Source of the DNA: Pseudarthrobacter sp. C4D7
GTDB lineage: Bacteria; Actinomycetota; Actinomycetes; Actinomycetales; Micrococcaceae
NCBI RefSeq assembly: GCF_013359725.1
Contig: NZ_JABFMW010000003.1
Span: 1 to 64,000 of the forward strand
Reading direction: 5' to 3'
DNA length: 64,000 nt
In this document: positions 55,761 through 64,000 of the stretch, piece by piece
How the letters are laid out: every line of letters begins with the position of its first letter
Position numbering within the stretch: the first letter of the stretch is position 1
Program-made: the position numbers and the translations under genes
Notes under the pieces: generated by a model
What the model was told of the DNA's origin: nothing
Databases searched by the model: none
What the model saw: only the letters and a program-made list of their open reading frames with translations

Positions 55761-57687
55761 CGCTGCCGCCCTCACTGTGGCAGGACGATACCTGCTTGTT
55801 GGGGTTGGCGGGGACGTCCAGGACCGGGCTGCGGTCAAAGAAGCCCTCAGGCCGCAGCTTGAATCCCACAGTGTCCACGGGCATGATGGGCCAGTCCTCC
55901 ACCCGGGGAAAGTGGGTGAGGCCGAAGGTGTGCCACACCACGATGTCCTGGCCGTCGATGTCCCGGTCCTGCGCCACATAGGCCGGGAGGCCCGCGCCGC
56001 CGGCGTGCTGGTTCACGAAGTCACCCGTGGGGTAACGCTCATCCTCGGCGTAGCGGGTAACCCAGAGGTCCTTGGTGGCGAAGGCTGCGCGGCGGGCAAT
56101 GGAGGAGTCCGGGTCAGCCAGCAGCGTGGGCTGGTTGTGGGAGTGCAGCTTGTAGCCCACCGGCTCCCCCAACCGGTTGCGGGATTCAGGGTTGGAGATG
56201 ATCCAGGTACGGCCGGCCCGGGCATCGGCTTCCCGGACGCCCTCGGATTCGCGGGCCAGGACGGTGCGCCTGCGGGAGAAGGCATTGCCGCGCTCATTCC
56301 CGGGCCCCATGGCCTGGCGGATGACGTCTTCCTCCTCCACCCGGTTGGTGAACCCGTCGATGGCCATGTCCAGCCGGGCGCTGAAGAGGTGCTGGTGGAA
56401 AGGTGCACCCAGGCCCGGCGCCAGTTGGGAGATGTTGTCCGACCCGCCTTCCGGGAACGCGGACGTGAAGACGATGCCGGTGGCCTTGGCCTCGAATTCG
56501 ATGGTGCCGTCAAGGTAGAGGTACCAGTAGAAGCCGTAGTCGTAGTTGCCGATGGTGGTGAAGAAGGAGATCACCAGACGGCGGTTGCGGCGGGTATAGG
56601 TGACGCCGCTCCAGAGGTCGGAGTGCTTGGAGAGGATGCTCCAGTCCTCCTCGTGCATGCAGATGCCGTTGCGGATTTCCCGCGGGTTGCCGAACGCGTC
56701 ACTGATGACGGGACTGAGGTAGGTAATCTCGCCCAGGCAGTCACAGCCCAGCTCCAGCGAGTTGGCGTACTGGCCCACCAGGTATTCGCCGGTGTCGAAG
56801 TAGTTCTGCCAGGACCGGATGGGCGAGGGGTCGCCGTACGGGACCACCATTTCGGCGATGGAGGCACGGTTGATGATCTGCCGCTTCCGGCCGCCATCCT
56901 GGAAGGCCAGGTTGTGCAGGACCACGCCTTCGCGGACATCGAAGCCGACGTCCACGCTCCACTTTTCCCATTCCACGTGGTTTCCGCCGGCGACAGTGAA
57001 GCTGGGGCCTTCGGGCTGGGTGATGTTGATGGGCTTTTGGGTATCGCGGATGGGTCCGGTCCGTTCGGGGTGGGTGTAGTTGCCGTGCTCGGCCGGGATG
57101 GGCATGGCGCCGAGATCAATGACCTGGGTGACTTCCTTGCTGACTACGTCCACATAGGCCACCAGCCCGTCCACGGGGTGCGCCCAGGCGCTGTCCTCCG
57201 GGAAGTCCTGCACGAACGCCAGGCCACGGAGGATCCGGCGGCCCTTCTCCTCGCCGTATTCGAAGACGCCGGCGGACAGCGGCGCCACCCGGACCTTGCC
57301 GACGTCGAGCCCCCTGTCCGCGAGCGCCTTCAGCCAGCGTCCGTCGGTGGCCAGGAGGGCTTCCACCACCTCGAATTCCTCCTCCAGAACCGGCAGTTCG
57401 CCGGTCGCCGCGGTGTCGAGTTCGACGGCGGAGAGCACCTTTTGCTGCGTGGTGGAGACGACGACGTCACGCGGCGCAGCTCCGGAGACATCGTGGATGA
57501 AGACCCGGAACCGGCGCCCGGACGTCAGCGCGCCGCTCCCCCGGGCCGGATCCAGCAATCCCAGGTAGGCGATCCGCTGCTGCTGGCCCAGGTGGCCTTC
57601 GCGCTGGAGGATGGCGCGGACGTCAAGGATTTCCTCCGCGGTGGCGAGGCGGAAGGCTGAAGCAGTTTCAGTTGGTGCAAGCGTCAT
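55747..57687 (-). CDS. tynA: copper amine oxidase (phenylethylamine oxidase type)
   Basis: The 646-residue enzyme oxidises primary amines such as phenylethylamine to aldehyde, NH3 and H2O2, using Cu(II) and topaquinone. Residue numbers match the A. globiformis enzyme (AGAO). The base Asp298 is in YFDTGEY, and the TPQ precursor Tyr382 is in [10 protein letters not shown]. Copper ligands are seen in PFHQHLF (His431/433 positions) and [10 protein letters not shown]. The ATG at 57687 gives a protein with no Sec signal. Amino-acid identity by eye is very high across the whole length. A divergent TetR gene and an AT-rich inverted repeat lie just upstream. Confidence 0.96.
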   Translation of the reverse strand: MTLAPTETASAFRLATAEEILDVRAILQREGHLGQQQRIAYLGLLDPARGSGALTSGRRFRVFIHDVSGAAPRDVVVSTTQQKVLSAVELDTAATGELPVLEEEFEVVEALLATDGRWLKALADRGLDVGKVRVAPLSAGVFEYGEEKGRRILRGLAFVQDFPEDSAWAHPVDGLVAYVDVVSKEVTQVIDLGAMPIPAEHGNYTHPERTGPIRDTQKPINITQPEGPSFTVAGGNHVEWEKWSVDVGFDVREGVVLHNLAFQDGGRKRQIINRASIAEMVVPYGDPSPIRSWQNYFDTGEYLVGQYANSLELGCDCLGEITYLSPVISDAFGNPREIRNGICMHEEDWSILSKHSDLWSGVTYTRRNRRLVISFFTTIGNYDYGFYWYLYLDGTIEFEAKATGIVFTSAFPEGGSDNISQLAPGLGAPFHQHLFSARLDMAIDGFTNRVEEEDVIRQAMGPGNERGNAFSRRRTVLARESEGVREADARAGRTWIISNPESRNRLGEPVGYKLHSHNQPTLLADPDSSIARRAAFATKDLWVTRYAEDERYPTGDFVNQHAGGAGLPAYVAQDRDIDGQDIVVWHTFGLTHFPRVEDWPIMPVDTVGFKLRPEGFFDRSPVLDVPANPNKQVSSCHSEGGSGACH

Positions 57688-57722
57688 GGGAGAGCCTTTG
57701 TCCGGGCCGTTACCGGCCACTG

Positions 57723-57752
57723 GTTTATTTTCTATAGTTGTAGAGAATAAAC
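57723..57752. promoter_or_regulatory. operator between tynA and tetR
   Basis: AT-rich inverted repeat GTTTATTTTCTA-N6-TAGAGAATAAAC (57723-57734, 57741-57752) with one mismatch in 12 lies in the 120-base gap of the divergent genes, 36 bases from the oxidase ATG and 56 bases from the TetR start. Size and position suit a TetR dimer site. Confidence 0.7.
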
Positions 57753-57807
57753 GTCCGTAACATGGCCCACAAGGGTTTTGAGCGAATAATTTCCGGGAGC
57801 GGCCGCG

Positions 57808-58410
57808 GTGCCAAAGATAGTTGACCATGACGAGCGCCGGCTGGAACTGGTGGATGCCACCTGGCGGATCATTGCCCGGCAGGGCCTCGAAAGTGCCACC
57901 ATGCGCGAGATCGCCACGGAGGCCGGGTTTGCCAACGGCGCCCTCAAACCCTATTTCCCCACCAAGGACACCCTGCTCGAATTTGCCTTCAGCCATGTGT
58001 TCAACAGGACCAACCTGCGCATTGCGGAGGTCAGCGCCGGCCGGACCGGACTGGACGCCCTGCGGGCTTTTTGCCTGGAGGTCCTCCCCCTGGATGACGA
58101 GCGCGTCAACGAGGCGCGCATCGTGGTTCCCTTCTGGCAAAGGGCCATCAACGATCCCCGGAAGGCCGCCATTCACCAGCAATCCATGGCCGAATGGCTG
58201 GCAACCATCCGGCGCTTCCTGGCGGAGGCGCGGGACAGCGGTGACGTAGACGCCGCCGTCGACGATTCCGTCCTTGCCGGGCTGTTGCTGAACATGCTGC
58301 TGGGGGCGCAGATCGAAGCCGCCCTTGCACCGGACGGCCACACGGACTTTGGCCATGCAGCCCAGCTCGAGGGCTATCTTTCCCTGCTGGGCAAAAAACC
58401 CGGAAGATAA
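57808..58410 (+). CDS. TetR-family regulator of the amine oxidase
   Basis: The 200-residue protein has an N-terminal TetR HTH (about 10-55: [47 protein letters not shown]). The C-terminal ligand domain (about 65-195: [34 protein letters not shown]) resembles the BetI-like C-domains. It is divergent from tynA across a 120-base gap with a good palindrome, so it probably represses tynA and itself, with an amine or aldehyde as inducer. The GTG start has GGGAG 8 bases upstream. Confidence 0.9.
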   Translation: MPKIVDHDERRLELVDATWRIIARQGLESATMREIATEAGFANGALKPYFPTKDTLLEFAFSHVFNRTNLRIAEVSAGRTGLDALRAFCLEVLPLDDERVNEARIVVPFWQRAINDPRKAAIHQQSMAEWLATIRRFLAEARDSGDVDAAVDDSVLAGLLLNMLLGAQIEAALAPDGHTDFGHAAQLEGYLSLLGKKPGR

Positions 58411-58497
58411 TGAGCCCCAAACTCGAAAGTATGCTTACTATTAGGGGTCAGGTTCCGGCAGTTGCCGGAGCGAGCACGGACTGTAAGGAGCATCTCC

Positions 58498-58674
58498 ATG
58501 GGTTTGGATGACAAGATCAGCAATGCTGCAGAGAAGCTCGGCGGCAAGGGCAAGGAAGCCGCCGGCAACGCCACGGGCGACGAAAGCCTGAAGGCCGAAG
58601 GCCAGGCGGACCAGTCCAAGTCGGACCTCAAGCAGGCCGGCGAGCACGTCAAGGATGCCTTCAAGAAGGACTAG
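58498..58674 (+). CDS. CsbD-family stress protein
   Basis: The 58-residue protein is a CsbD-like member: GLDDKISNAAEKLGGKGKEAAG, then ATGDESLKAEGQADQ, then a Lys-rich amphipathic helix. In many bacteria these abundant small proteins are induced by general stress (SigB-type in Bacillus). The ATG at 58498 has AAGGAG at seven bases. The upstream region contains AGTATGCTTACTATTAGG (about 58428-58445), which may include its promoter. Terminator follows. Longer starts lack support. Confidence 0.9.
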   Translation: MGLDDKISNAAEKLGGKGKEAAGNATGDESLKAEGQADQSKSDLKQAGEHVKDAFKKD

Positions 58675-58690
58675 CAGACGCTCGCATTCA

Positions 58691-58720
58691 TGGGTGCAGC
58701 TCCTCTCGGAGTTGCACCCA
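58691..58720 (+). terminator. hairpin terminator after CsbD gene
   Basis: Thirteen-base arms (58691-58703 and 58708-58720) with a G.U pair and a 4-base loop lie 16 bases after the CsbD stop. Confidence 0.82.
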
Positions 58721-58778
58721 TTGGCGTTTAAGCGCCCGGCTCGGCGCGCCCGGCTCAGTGCGCGCCCGGCCGTGGAGC

Positions 58779-59453
58779 CTAGTGGATCAGCCCCGACACC
58801 AGATTGATGGTGGTGGCCAGGACAATGGCGCCCAGCAGGTAGGACAGCAGCGCCTGGCGCAGCACCGTTGAGCGAATGGCGGTGGTCTTCAGGTCGGTAT
58901 CGGATACCTGGAACGTCATGCCCACCGTAAAGGCCAGGTAGGCGAAATCGGAGTACCTGGGCTGGCTCTCCTCATTGAATTCCACGCCGGTGCCGTCCCG
59001 GTAGTAGATGGCCGCGTATCGAAGGGTGAAGAGAGTGTGGACCAGAAACCATGAGAGGGCGATGCTGCCCAGCGCCATGGCTACCGTAGCGTCCTTGGCT
59101 CCCCCTTGTTCACCCGAGGCGTCAAGCAGGATCAAGGCCACCCCCGCGAAGCTGGCAACTGTCGCCCCCAAAACCAGCGCATCAGAGAAGACCCGGCCCG
59201 GATCCTCCCGTCTGGCATGCGCCGCGGTGGCCGCCGGGCCCAGGTGTCCGATCACGCTCCAGACCCACACGAGGTAGGTGGCTGAGGCGGCGGCCCAGCC
59301 GAGGGCGGGCGCGTAGTTCCAGGCCCCCAGCGCACCAACCACCACTGCCGCGACCAGGCCGACGGCGAACATCACCAGCAGCCGGAGCCGGGAGTGGTGC
59401 GCGCGGGAATTGAAGTTCCGGGGGTGGCCGCCGGCAGCCGTCATGGACCTCAT
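58779..59453 (-). CDS. DUF1345 membrane protein
   Basis: This 224-residue protein has about six helices. The DUF1345 family stretch is seen in RREDPGRVFSDALVLGATVASFAGVALILLDASG (about 85-118). HTLFTLRYAAIYYRDGTGVEFNEESQPRYSDFAYLAFTVGMTFQVSDTDLKTTAIRSTVLRQALLSYLLG covers about 144-210. Conserved Arg/Asp in FTLRYA and DFAY suggest a channel or carrier; function is unknown. The start is 59453 or ATG 59444; neither has a clear ribosome site. A longer start would run into the divergent AraC gene's region. Confidence 0.82.
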   Translation of the reverse strand: MRSMTAAGGHPRNFNSRAHHSRLRLLVMFAVGLVAAVVVGALGAWNYAPALGWAAASATYLVWVWSVIGHLGPAATAAHARREDPGRVFSDALVLGATVASFAGVALILLDASGEQGGAKDATVAMALGSIALSWFLVHTLFTLRYAAIYYRDGTGVEFNEESQPRYSDFAYLAFTVGMTFQVSDTDLKTTAIRSTVLRQALLSYLLGAIVLATTINLVSGLIH

Positions 59454-59618
59454 GGCCCGATCATGGCACGCGAGGCTGGGGCACGGCTGGAAAGGCCGCC
59501 TTTTTATTTTCGCCAACCGTTGAAAAACAGGCATCCTGCCACTAGCCTGAGTGGACCGTGTCGCGGGACACAGTTCCGGGGGAAAACGTGAAGTGGCCAT
59601 CCGTCGCAAGGAACAACC

Positions 59619-60578
59619 ATGCAAGCTTTATCTACCGCCTGCACACCGCCCCAGGATCTGACCACCAGGGTGGCTGCATCGTTCGACCACTGGAAACACC
59701 TGGTGGCGGAATCGTTCGTTCCCCTCACCGCCCGCACCGCCGATGTGGACGGCTTCCAGGGCCGAATGCGCGCCCGGGTGCTGGACCGGATGTCCATCGT
59801 GGAGGTCACCGCCGCCTCCCACGAGGTCCACCGAACTCCGGCCCTAATCGCCCAGGCCCATGAACGCTACTTCAAGCTAAACCTCCAGCTTGAAGGCACA
59901 GGCCTGCTGATCCAGGACAACCGCGAGGCCGTCCTCCAGCCCGGGGACCTGGCGATCTATGACACCAACCGCCCCTACACGCTCGCCTTCGAGGACAGCA
60001 CCAGGATTATGGTGCTGATGTTCCCCTGCGACGCACTCTCCCTGCCCGCCGACTACGTTGGGCAACTGGCTGCGGTGCGCATGGGCAGCGGAGGCCTGAG
60101 CGGAATCGTGGGCCAGTTCATTCGGGAACTGTCTGCGAACCTCGATGTCCTCAAAGGTCCCAGCGGCTCACGGCTTGCCGTCAATGCCCTGGATCTGGTG
60201 TCCACCATGCTGCATGCGGAAATGGACATCACCCCGGACCGCATGAAGCCGCAGGCACTGCTGGCGGTCTCCGTCCGCGAATACATCGAGGCCAACATCG
60301 CCGACCCCCTGCTGTCCCCGGCAAGCATCGCCGCAGCGCATTTCATTTCCACCCGGCACCTGCACAACGTCTTCCATGAGACGGGAACCACCGTAGCCAG
60401 CTGGATCCGGACGCAGCGCCTTGAAGGGGCCCGCCGGGACCTCCGGGATCCGCTGCATGCCGGCAAGTCCGTGGGCGCAGTGGCCGCCTGCTGGGGTTTC
60501 CTCGATGCCGCGCACTTCAGCCGCACGTTCCGCGACGCCTTTGGCGTCCCGCCCAGCGAGTGGCGCCGGGGCGCCTGA
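59619..60578 (+). CDS. AraC-family transcriptional regulator
   Basis: The 319-residue regulator has an N-terminal ligand domain of the AraC-binding-like type (about 20-190) and a C-terminal double HTH (about 220-315: ISTRHLHNVFHETGTTVASWIRTQRLEGARRDL and GAVAACWGFLDAAHFSRTFRDAFGVPPSEWR). The layout resembles FeaR-like regulators of amine degradation. AAGGAAC precedes the ATG. The oxidase gene tynA lies 2 kb to the left with its own TetR, so a link to amine catabolism is possible but not shown. It converges on gdhA. Confidence 0.9.
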   Translation: MQALSTACTPPQDLTTRVAASFDHWKHLVAESFVPLTARTADVDGFQGRMRARVLDRMSIVEVTAASHEVHRTPALIAQAHERYFKLNLQLEGTGLLIQDNREAVLQPGDLAIYDTNRPYTLAFEDSTRIMVLMFPCDALSLPADYVGQLAAVRMGSGGLSGIVGQFIRELSANLDVLKGPSGSRLAVNALDLVSTMLHAEMDITPDRMKPQALLAVSVREYIEANIADPLLSPASIAAAHFISTRHLHNVFHETGTTVASWIRTQRLEGARRDLRDPLHAGKSVGAVAACWGFLDAAHFSRTFRDAFGVPPSEWRRGA

Positions 60579-60590
60579 GCAACGCTTTTT

Positions 60591-62007
<1,417 letters not shown>

Positions 62008-62129
62008 CGGATTACGACCGGGGATCAGTAGGCGGGACGGGCCAGTTCGGCTAATCTCCGTAATGTGACACACGGATTCCACATAACGAAAGAAATTTCC
62101 GCGTCCTCCCTTGGCCCGGAGCACCGCTG

Positions 62130-62759
62130 ATGCCCTTCATTTGCCTGCTCCTTTCCGGCGCCGCATTGCTGGTCAACGGTCTGGCCACGCTCGGCCGGCT
62201 CCCCCGCCGCGACGCCGCCACGTTCAGCCTGCTGCTCGGCGGCACCCAACTGGTCCTCGGCGTCGTCTATCTCGCCGGTGGCGGCGCCGGAAGCGATGTC
62301 CTCCTGACGTCCGCCGGGATGTTCCTCTTCGGGCTGACGTACGCCTATGCCGGGCTGGATGTCCTGCTGGGGCTGGGCTCGACGGGGCTGGGCTGGTTCT
62401 GCGGCATGGTGGCGTTCTTCGGGCTGCTGCTGGCAGGTGCCTGGCTCGCTACGGATCCGCTGCTCGCGGTGCTCTGGGTGGGCTGGTCGGTCCTGTGGGG
62501 GCTGCTGTTCGTTTCCGCGGCCCTCGGCGCGGCGCGGCTGGAGCCGTTCACCGGATGGGCCCTGGTCCTGGCCAGCCAGGTCACGGCCACGGTTCCGGCG
62601 TTCCTGGGCCTGTCCGGCGTGTGGCCCCGCAGCACAGGGGCTGCTTGGCTGGGGGCGGCCGTGGTGGCAGGGATCTTCGCCGCGGCACGCGTCCTGGCCC
62701 GGCGCGGACCTGCCAGTCCACGCCGGGCCAGTGAGGGAAAAGCTGTCAGCGCTGGATAA
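62130..62759 (+). CDS. AmiS/UreI-family amide or urea channel
   Basis: The 209-residue membrane protein has six hydrophobic helices. The N-terminal stretch LLLSGAALLVNGLATLGRLP and the GLTYAYAGLDVLLGL segment (about 67-81) are typical of AmiS/UreI transporters, which carry short-chain amides or urea. No amidase or urease gene is next to it. GGAGCACC precedes the ATG. Its end overlaps the convergent APC permease gene by 14 bases. It belongs with the nitrogen-acquisition genes of this area. Confidence 0.88.
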   Translation: MPFICLLLSGAALLVNGLATLGRLPRRDAATFSLLLGGTQLVLGVVYLAGGGAGSDVLLTSAGMFLFGLTYAYAGLDVLLGLGSTGLGWFCGMVAFFGLLLAGAWLATDPLLAVLWVGWSVLWGLLFVSAALGAARLEPFTGWALVLASQVTATVPAFLGLSGVWPRSTGAAWLGAAVVAGIFAAARVLARRGPASPRRASEGKAVSAG

Positions 62760-64000
62760 GCGCGTGTCCCAGGGTCGCTGCGTGGTTGCGGCGCTCAATG
62801 GCTGACTCCACCAGCACCCCCGCTGCAAAGACGACGGGCACGGCGGCCAGCAGGGCCACAGCTGTTTCGGCGCTTCCGCCGATGAGCGCCGTGAAGTTGC
62901 TGACCACCAGGGACAGGACCCAGGCGAGCAGCACCGTCGCCAGGACGGGGGCGATCCGCGTCTGCCACAGCTGCGCCCCCGCACGTCCGCGGCGGAAGAA
63001 GCTGACCACCGCCACCGAGCACAGCATGTAGAGCACCAGCAGTGCGGCCACGGCCAGGCCGCTGAACCAGGAGAAGAGGGTCAGGACCGGATCCAGGGCC
63101 AGGATGGCGAAGGGAAGCACCAGGACGACGGCGGCCGCGGTCTGGATCCAGGCGGCGGCGGCAGGTGCCCGGTGCCGGTTGGTCCGGGCCAGCACGGCAG
63201 GCATGGAACCGCGCAAGGCCAGGGAGTGCAGGTAGCGGTTGATGCCGTTGTGGAAGGCGATGATGCCGGCAAGCAGCGAGGTGACCAGCAGGATGCCTGC
63301 CACTACGCCGGCCCAGGGCCCGAAGAGCTCCACCATGGGGCCGAGCACGAAGGAGGTGGCATCGCCGGATTCCAGGGCTGCCCCGGCCGCGTCCATCACC
63401 CGGGACGGGCCGTAGTAGCTGACCAGCATCCAGGAGATGAAGGAGAAGAAGACGGAGATGACGCCCACGGACAGGTAGGTGGCACGGGCCACCGTGCGGT
63501 GCGGGTCCTTGGCCTCGGCCGAATAGATGGCCGTGGACTCAAAGCCGAACATCGAAGCCACGGCGAACATGATGGCCACGCCCGGCGCTCCGGCCCCGAT
63601 GGCTTCGGGCGAGAAGGACGCGGCCACGCTGATGCCTTCCGGGCCGCCGCCGTGGAGCAGGACGGTGAAGCCGAACAGCAGCAGGATGGCCACCTCGAGC
63701 CCCACCAGCAGGGCCAGCACGCGGGCACCGAGCTCGATGTTCAGGGAGCCCAGCACCTGGACGCCGGCCATGGTGGCCAGGGCGAGCAGCCACCACGGAA
63801 CCCCCAGCCCAATCGAGGCAAGCAGGCCCGAGAACGCGGCACCATAGAGTCCGTACATGGCCGCCTGGACGGTGTTGTAGGCAAGGAGGGCCAACCAGGC
63901 CGCACCGGCGCCGGTCTTCCTGCCGAACGCCGCGGTGACGTAGGCGTAGAACGCGCCGTTGGCCTGGATTTTGCGGCTCATCGCCACGAATCCCACGGCG
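62746..64000 (-). CDS. APC-family amino acid permease (N-terminus outside window)
   Basis: The partial protein of at least 418 residues has roughly nine to ten hydrophobic segments in the window. Typical APC features are GAFYAYVTAAFGRKTGAGAAW near the visible start, MFGFESTAIYSAEAKDPHRTVARATY in the middle (conserved FEAxxxxxEE-like loop; here FESTAIYSAE) and ISWMLVSYYGPSRV. The 5' end lies beyond 64000; the visible 5' GTG at 63996 is not assumed to be the start. The substrate is not clear. The C-terminus ends against the AmiS-like gene. Confidence 0.88.
   Translation of the reverse strand, partial: AVGFVAMSRKIQANGAFYAYVTAAFGRKTGAGAAWLALLAYNTVQAAMYGLYGAAFSGLLASIGLGVPWWLLALATMAGVQVLGSLNIELGARVLALLVGLEVAILLLFGFTVLLHGGGPEGISVAASFSPEAIGAGAPGVAIMFAVASMFGFESTAIYSAEAKDPHRTVARATYLSVGVISVFFSFISWMLVSYYGPSRVMDAAGAALESGDATSFVLGPMVELFGPWAGVVAGILLVTSLLAGIIAFHNGINRYLHSLALRGSMPAVLARTNRHRAPAAAAWIQTAAAVVLVLPFAILALDPVLTLFSWFSGLAVAALLVLYMLCSVAVVSFFRRGRAGAQLWQTRIAPVLATVLLAWVLSLVVSNFTALIGGSAETAVALLAAVPVVFAAGVLVESAIERRNHAATLGHALIQR

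Noticed and set aside
57781..58356. N-terminal extension of tynA to 58356
   Set aside because: It would overlap the whole TetR gene; residue numbering (Asp298, Tyr382) matches AGAO only from 57687.

Overview
This window is chromosomal DNA from a high-GC actinobacterium, most probably Arthrobacter/Pseudarthrobacter (Micrococcaceae). The evidence is a mycothiol-dependent formaldehyde dehydrogenase, a DUF3073 protein, a HAIR-type HspR operator in front of clpB, and a copper amine oxidase whose catalytic residues fall at the same numbers (Asp298, Tyr382) as in the Arthrobacter globiformis phenylethylamine oxidase. Most of the window is core or semi-core metabolism. No tRNA, rRNA, CRISPR or prophage was seen.

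Layout. 1-7.5 kb: formaldehyde detoxification pair (MBL hydrolase, mscR), purF-purM, a glyoxalase-like protein, DUF3073 and a septum-formation-like protein. 7.5-15.6 kb: clpB, a molybdate uptake operon headed by its own HTH-Mop regulator, and a BCCT transporter. 15.8-21.8 kb: small enzyme genes, including a DUF4031-HD fusion, a ComB homologue, a free-standing trpF, hutD and a pair of SMR exporters preceded by a guanidine-III riboswitch. 21.8-28.4 kb: choline-to-glycine-betaine operon (betT-betB-betA), a small monooxygenase and an MBL protein. 28.4-34.8 kb: DEAD-box helicase with a leader ORF, a methyltransferase and two MFS transporters. 34.8-37.5 kb: an accessory patch with an IS110-family element, its probable bridge-RNA region and small orphan secreted or membrane genes of lower GC. 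37.6-47.2 kb: trmB, an orphan WXG100-type secreted protein, two ECF sigma/anti-sigma loci and cell-envelope proteins. 47.3-64 kb: a SWIM-SNF2 helicase, a five-bladed propeller hydrolase, and a nitrogen-flavoured run (amt, copper amine oxidase with divergent TetR, AraC regulator, glutamate dehydrogenase, AmiS/UreI channel, APC permease).

How the genes fit together. Osmoprotection is served by betTBA and the second BCCT carrier. Amine nitrogen is released by the amine oxidase, imported by Amt and could be fixed by GdhA. Molybdate uptake (modABC) is probably autoregulated through twin palindromes. Envelope stress is represented by two ECF sigma loci, one of which shows matching divergent promoters in front of the sigma operon and a lipoprotein gene. 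Many operons are tightly packed with 1-4 base stop/start overlaps. A striking proportion of first genes have a -10-like hexamer 6-7 bases before the start codon and no Shine-Dalgarno site, which points to leaderless mRNAs.
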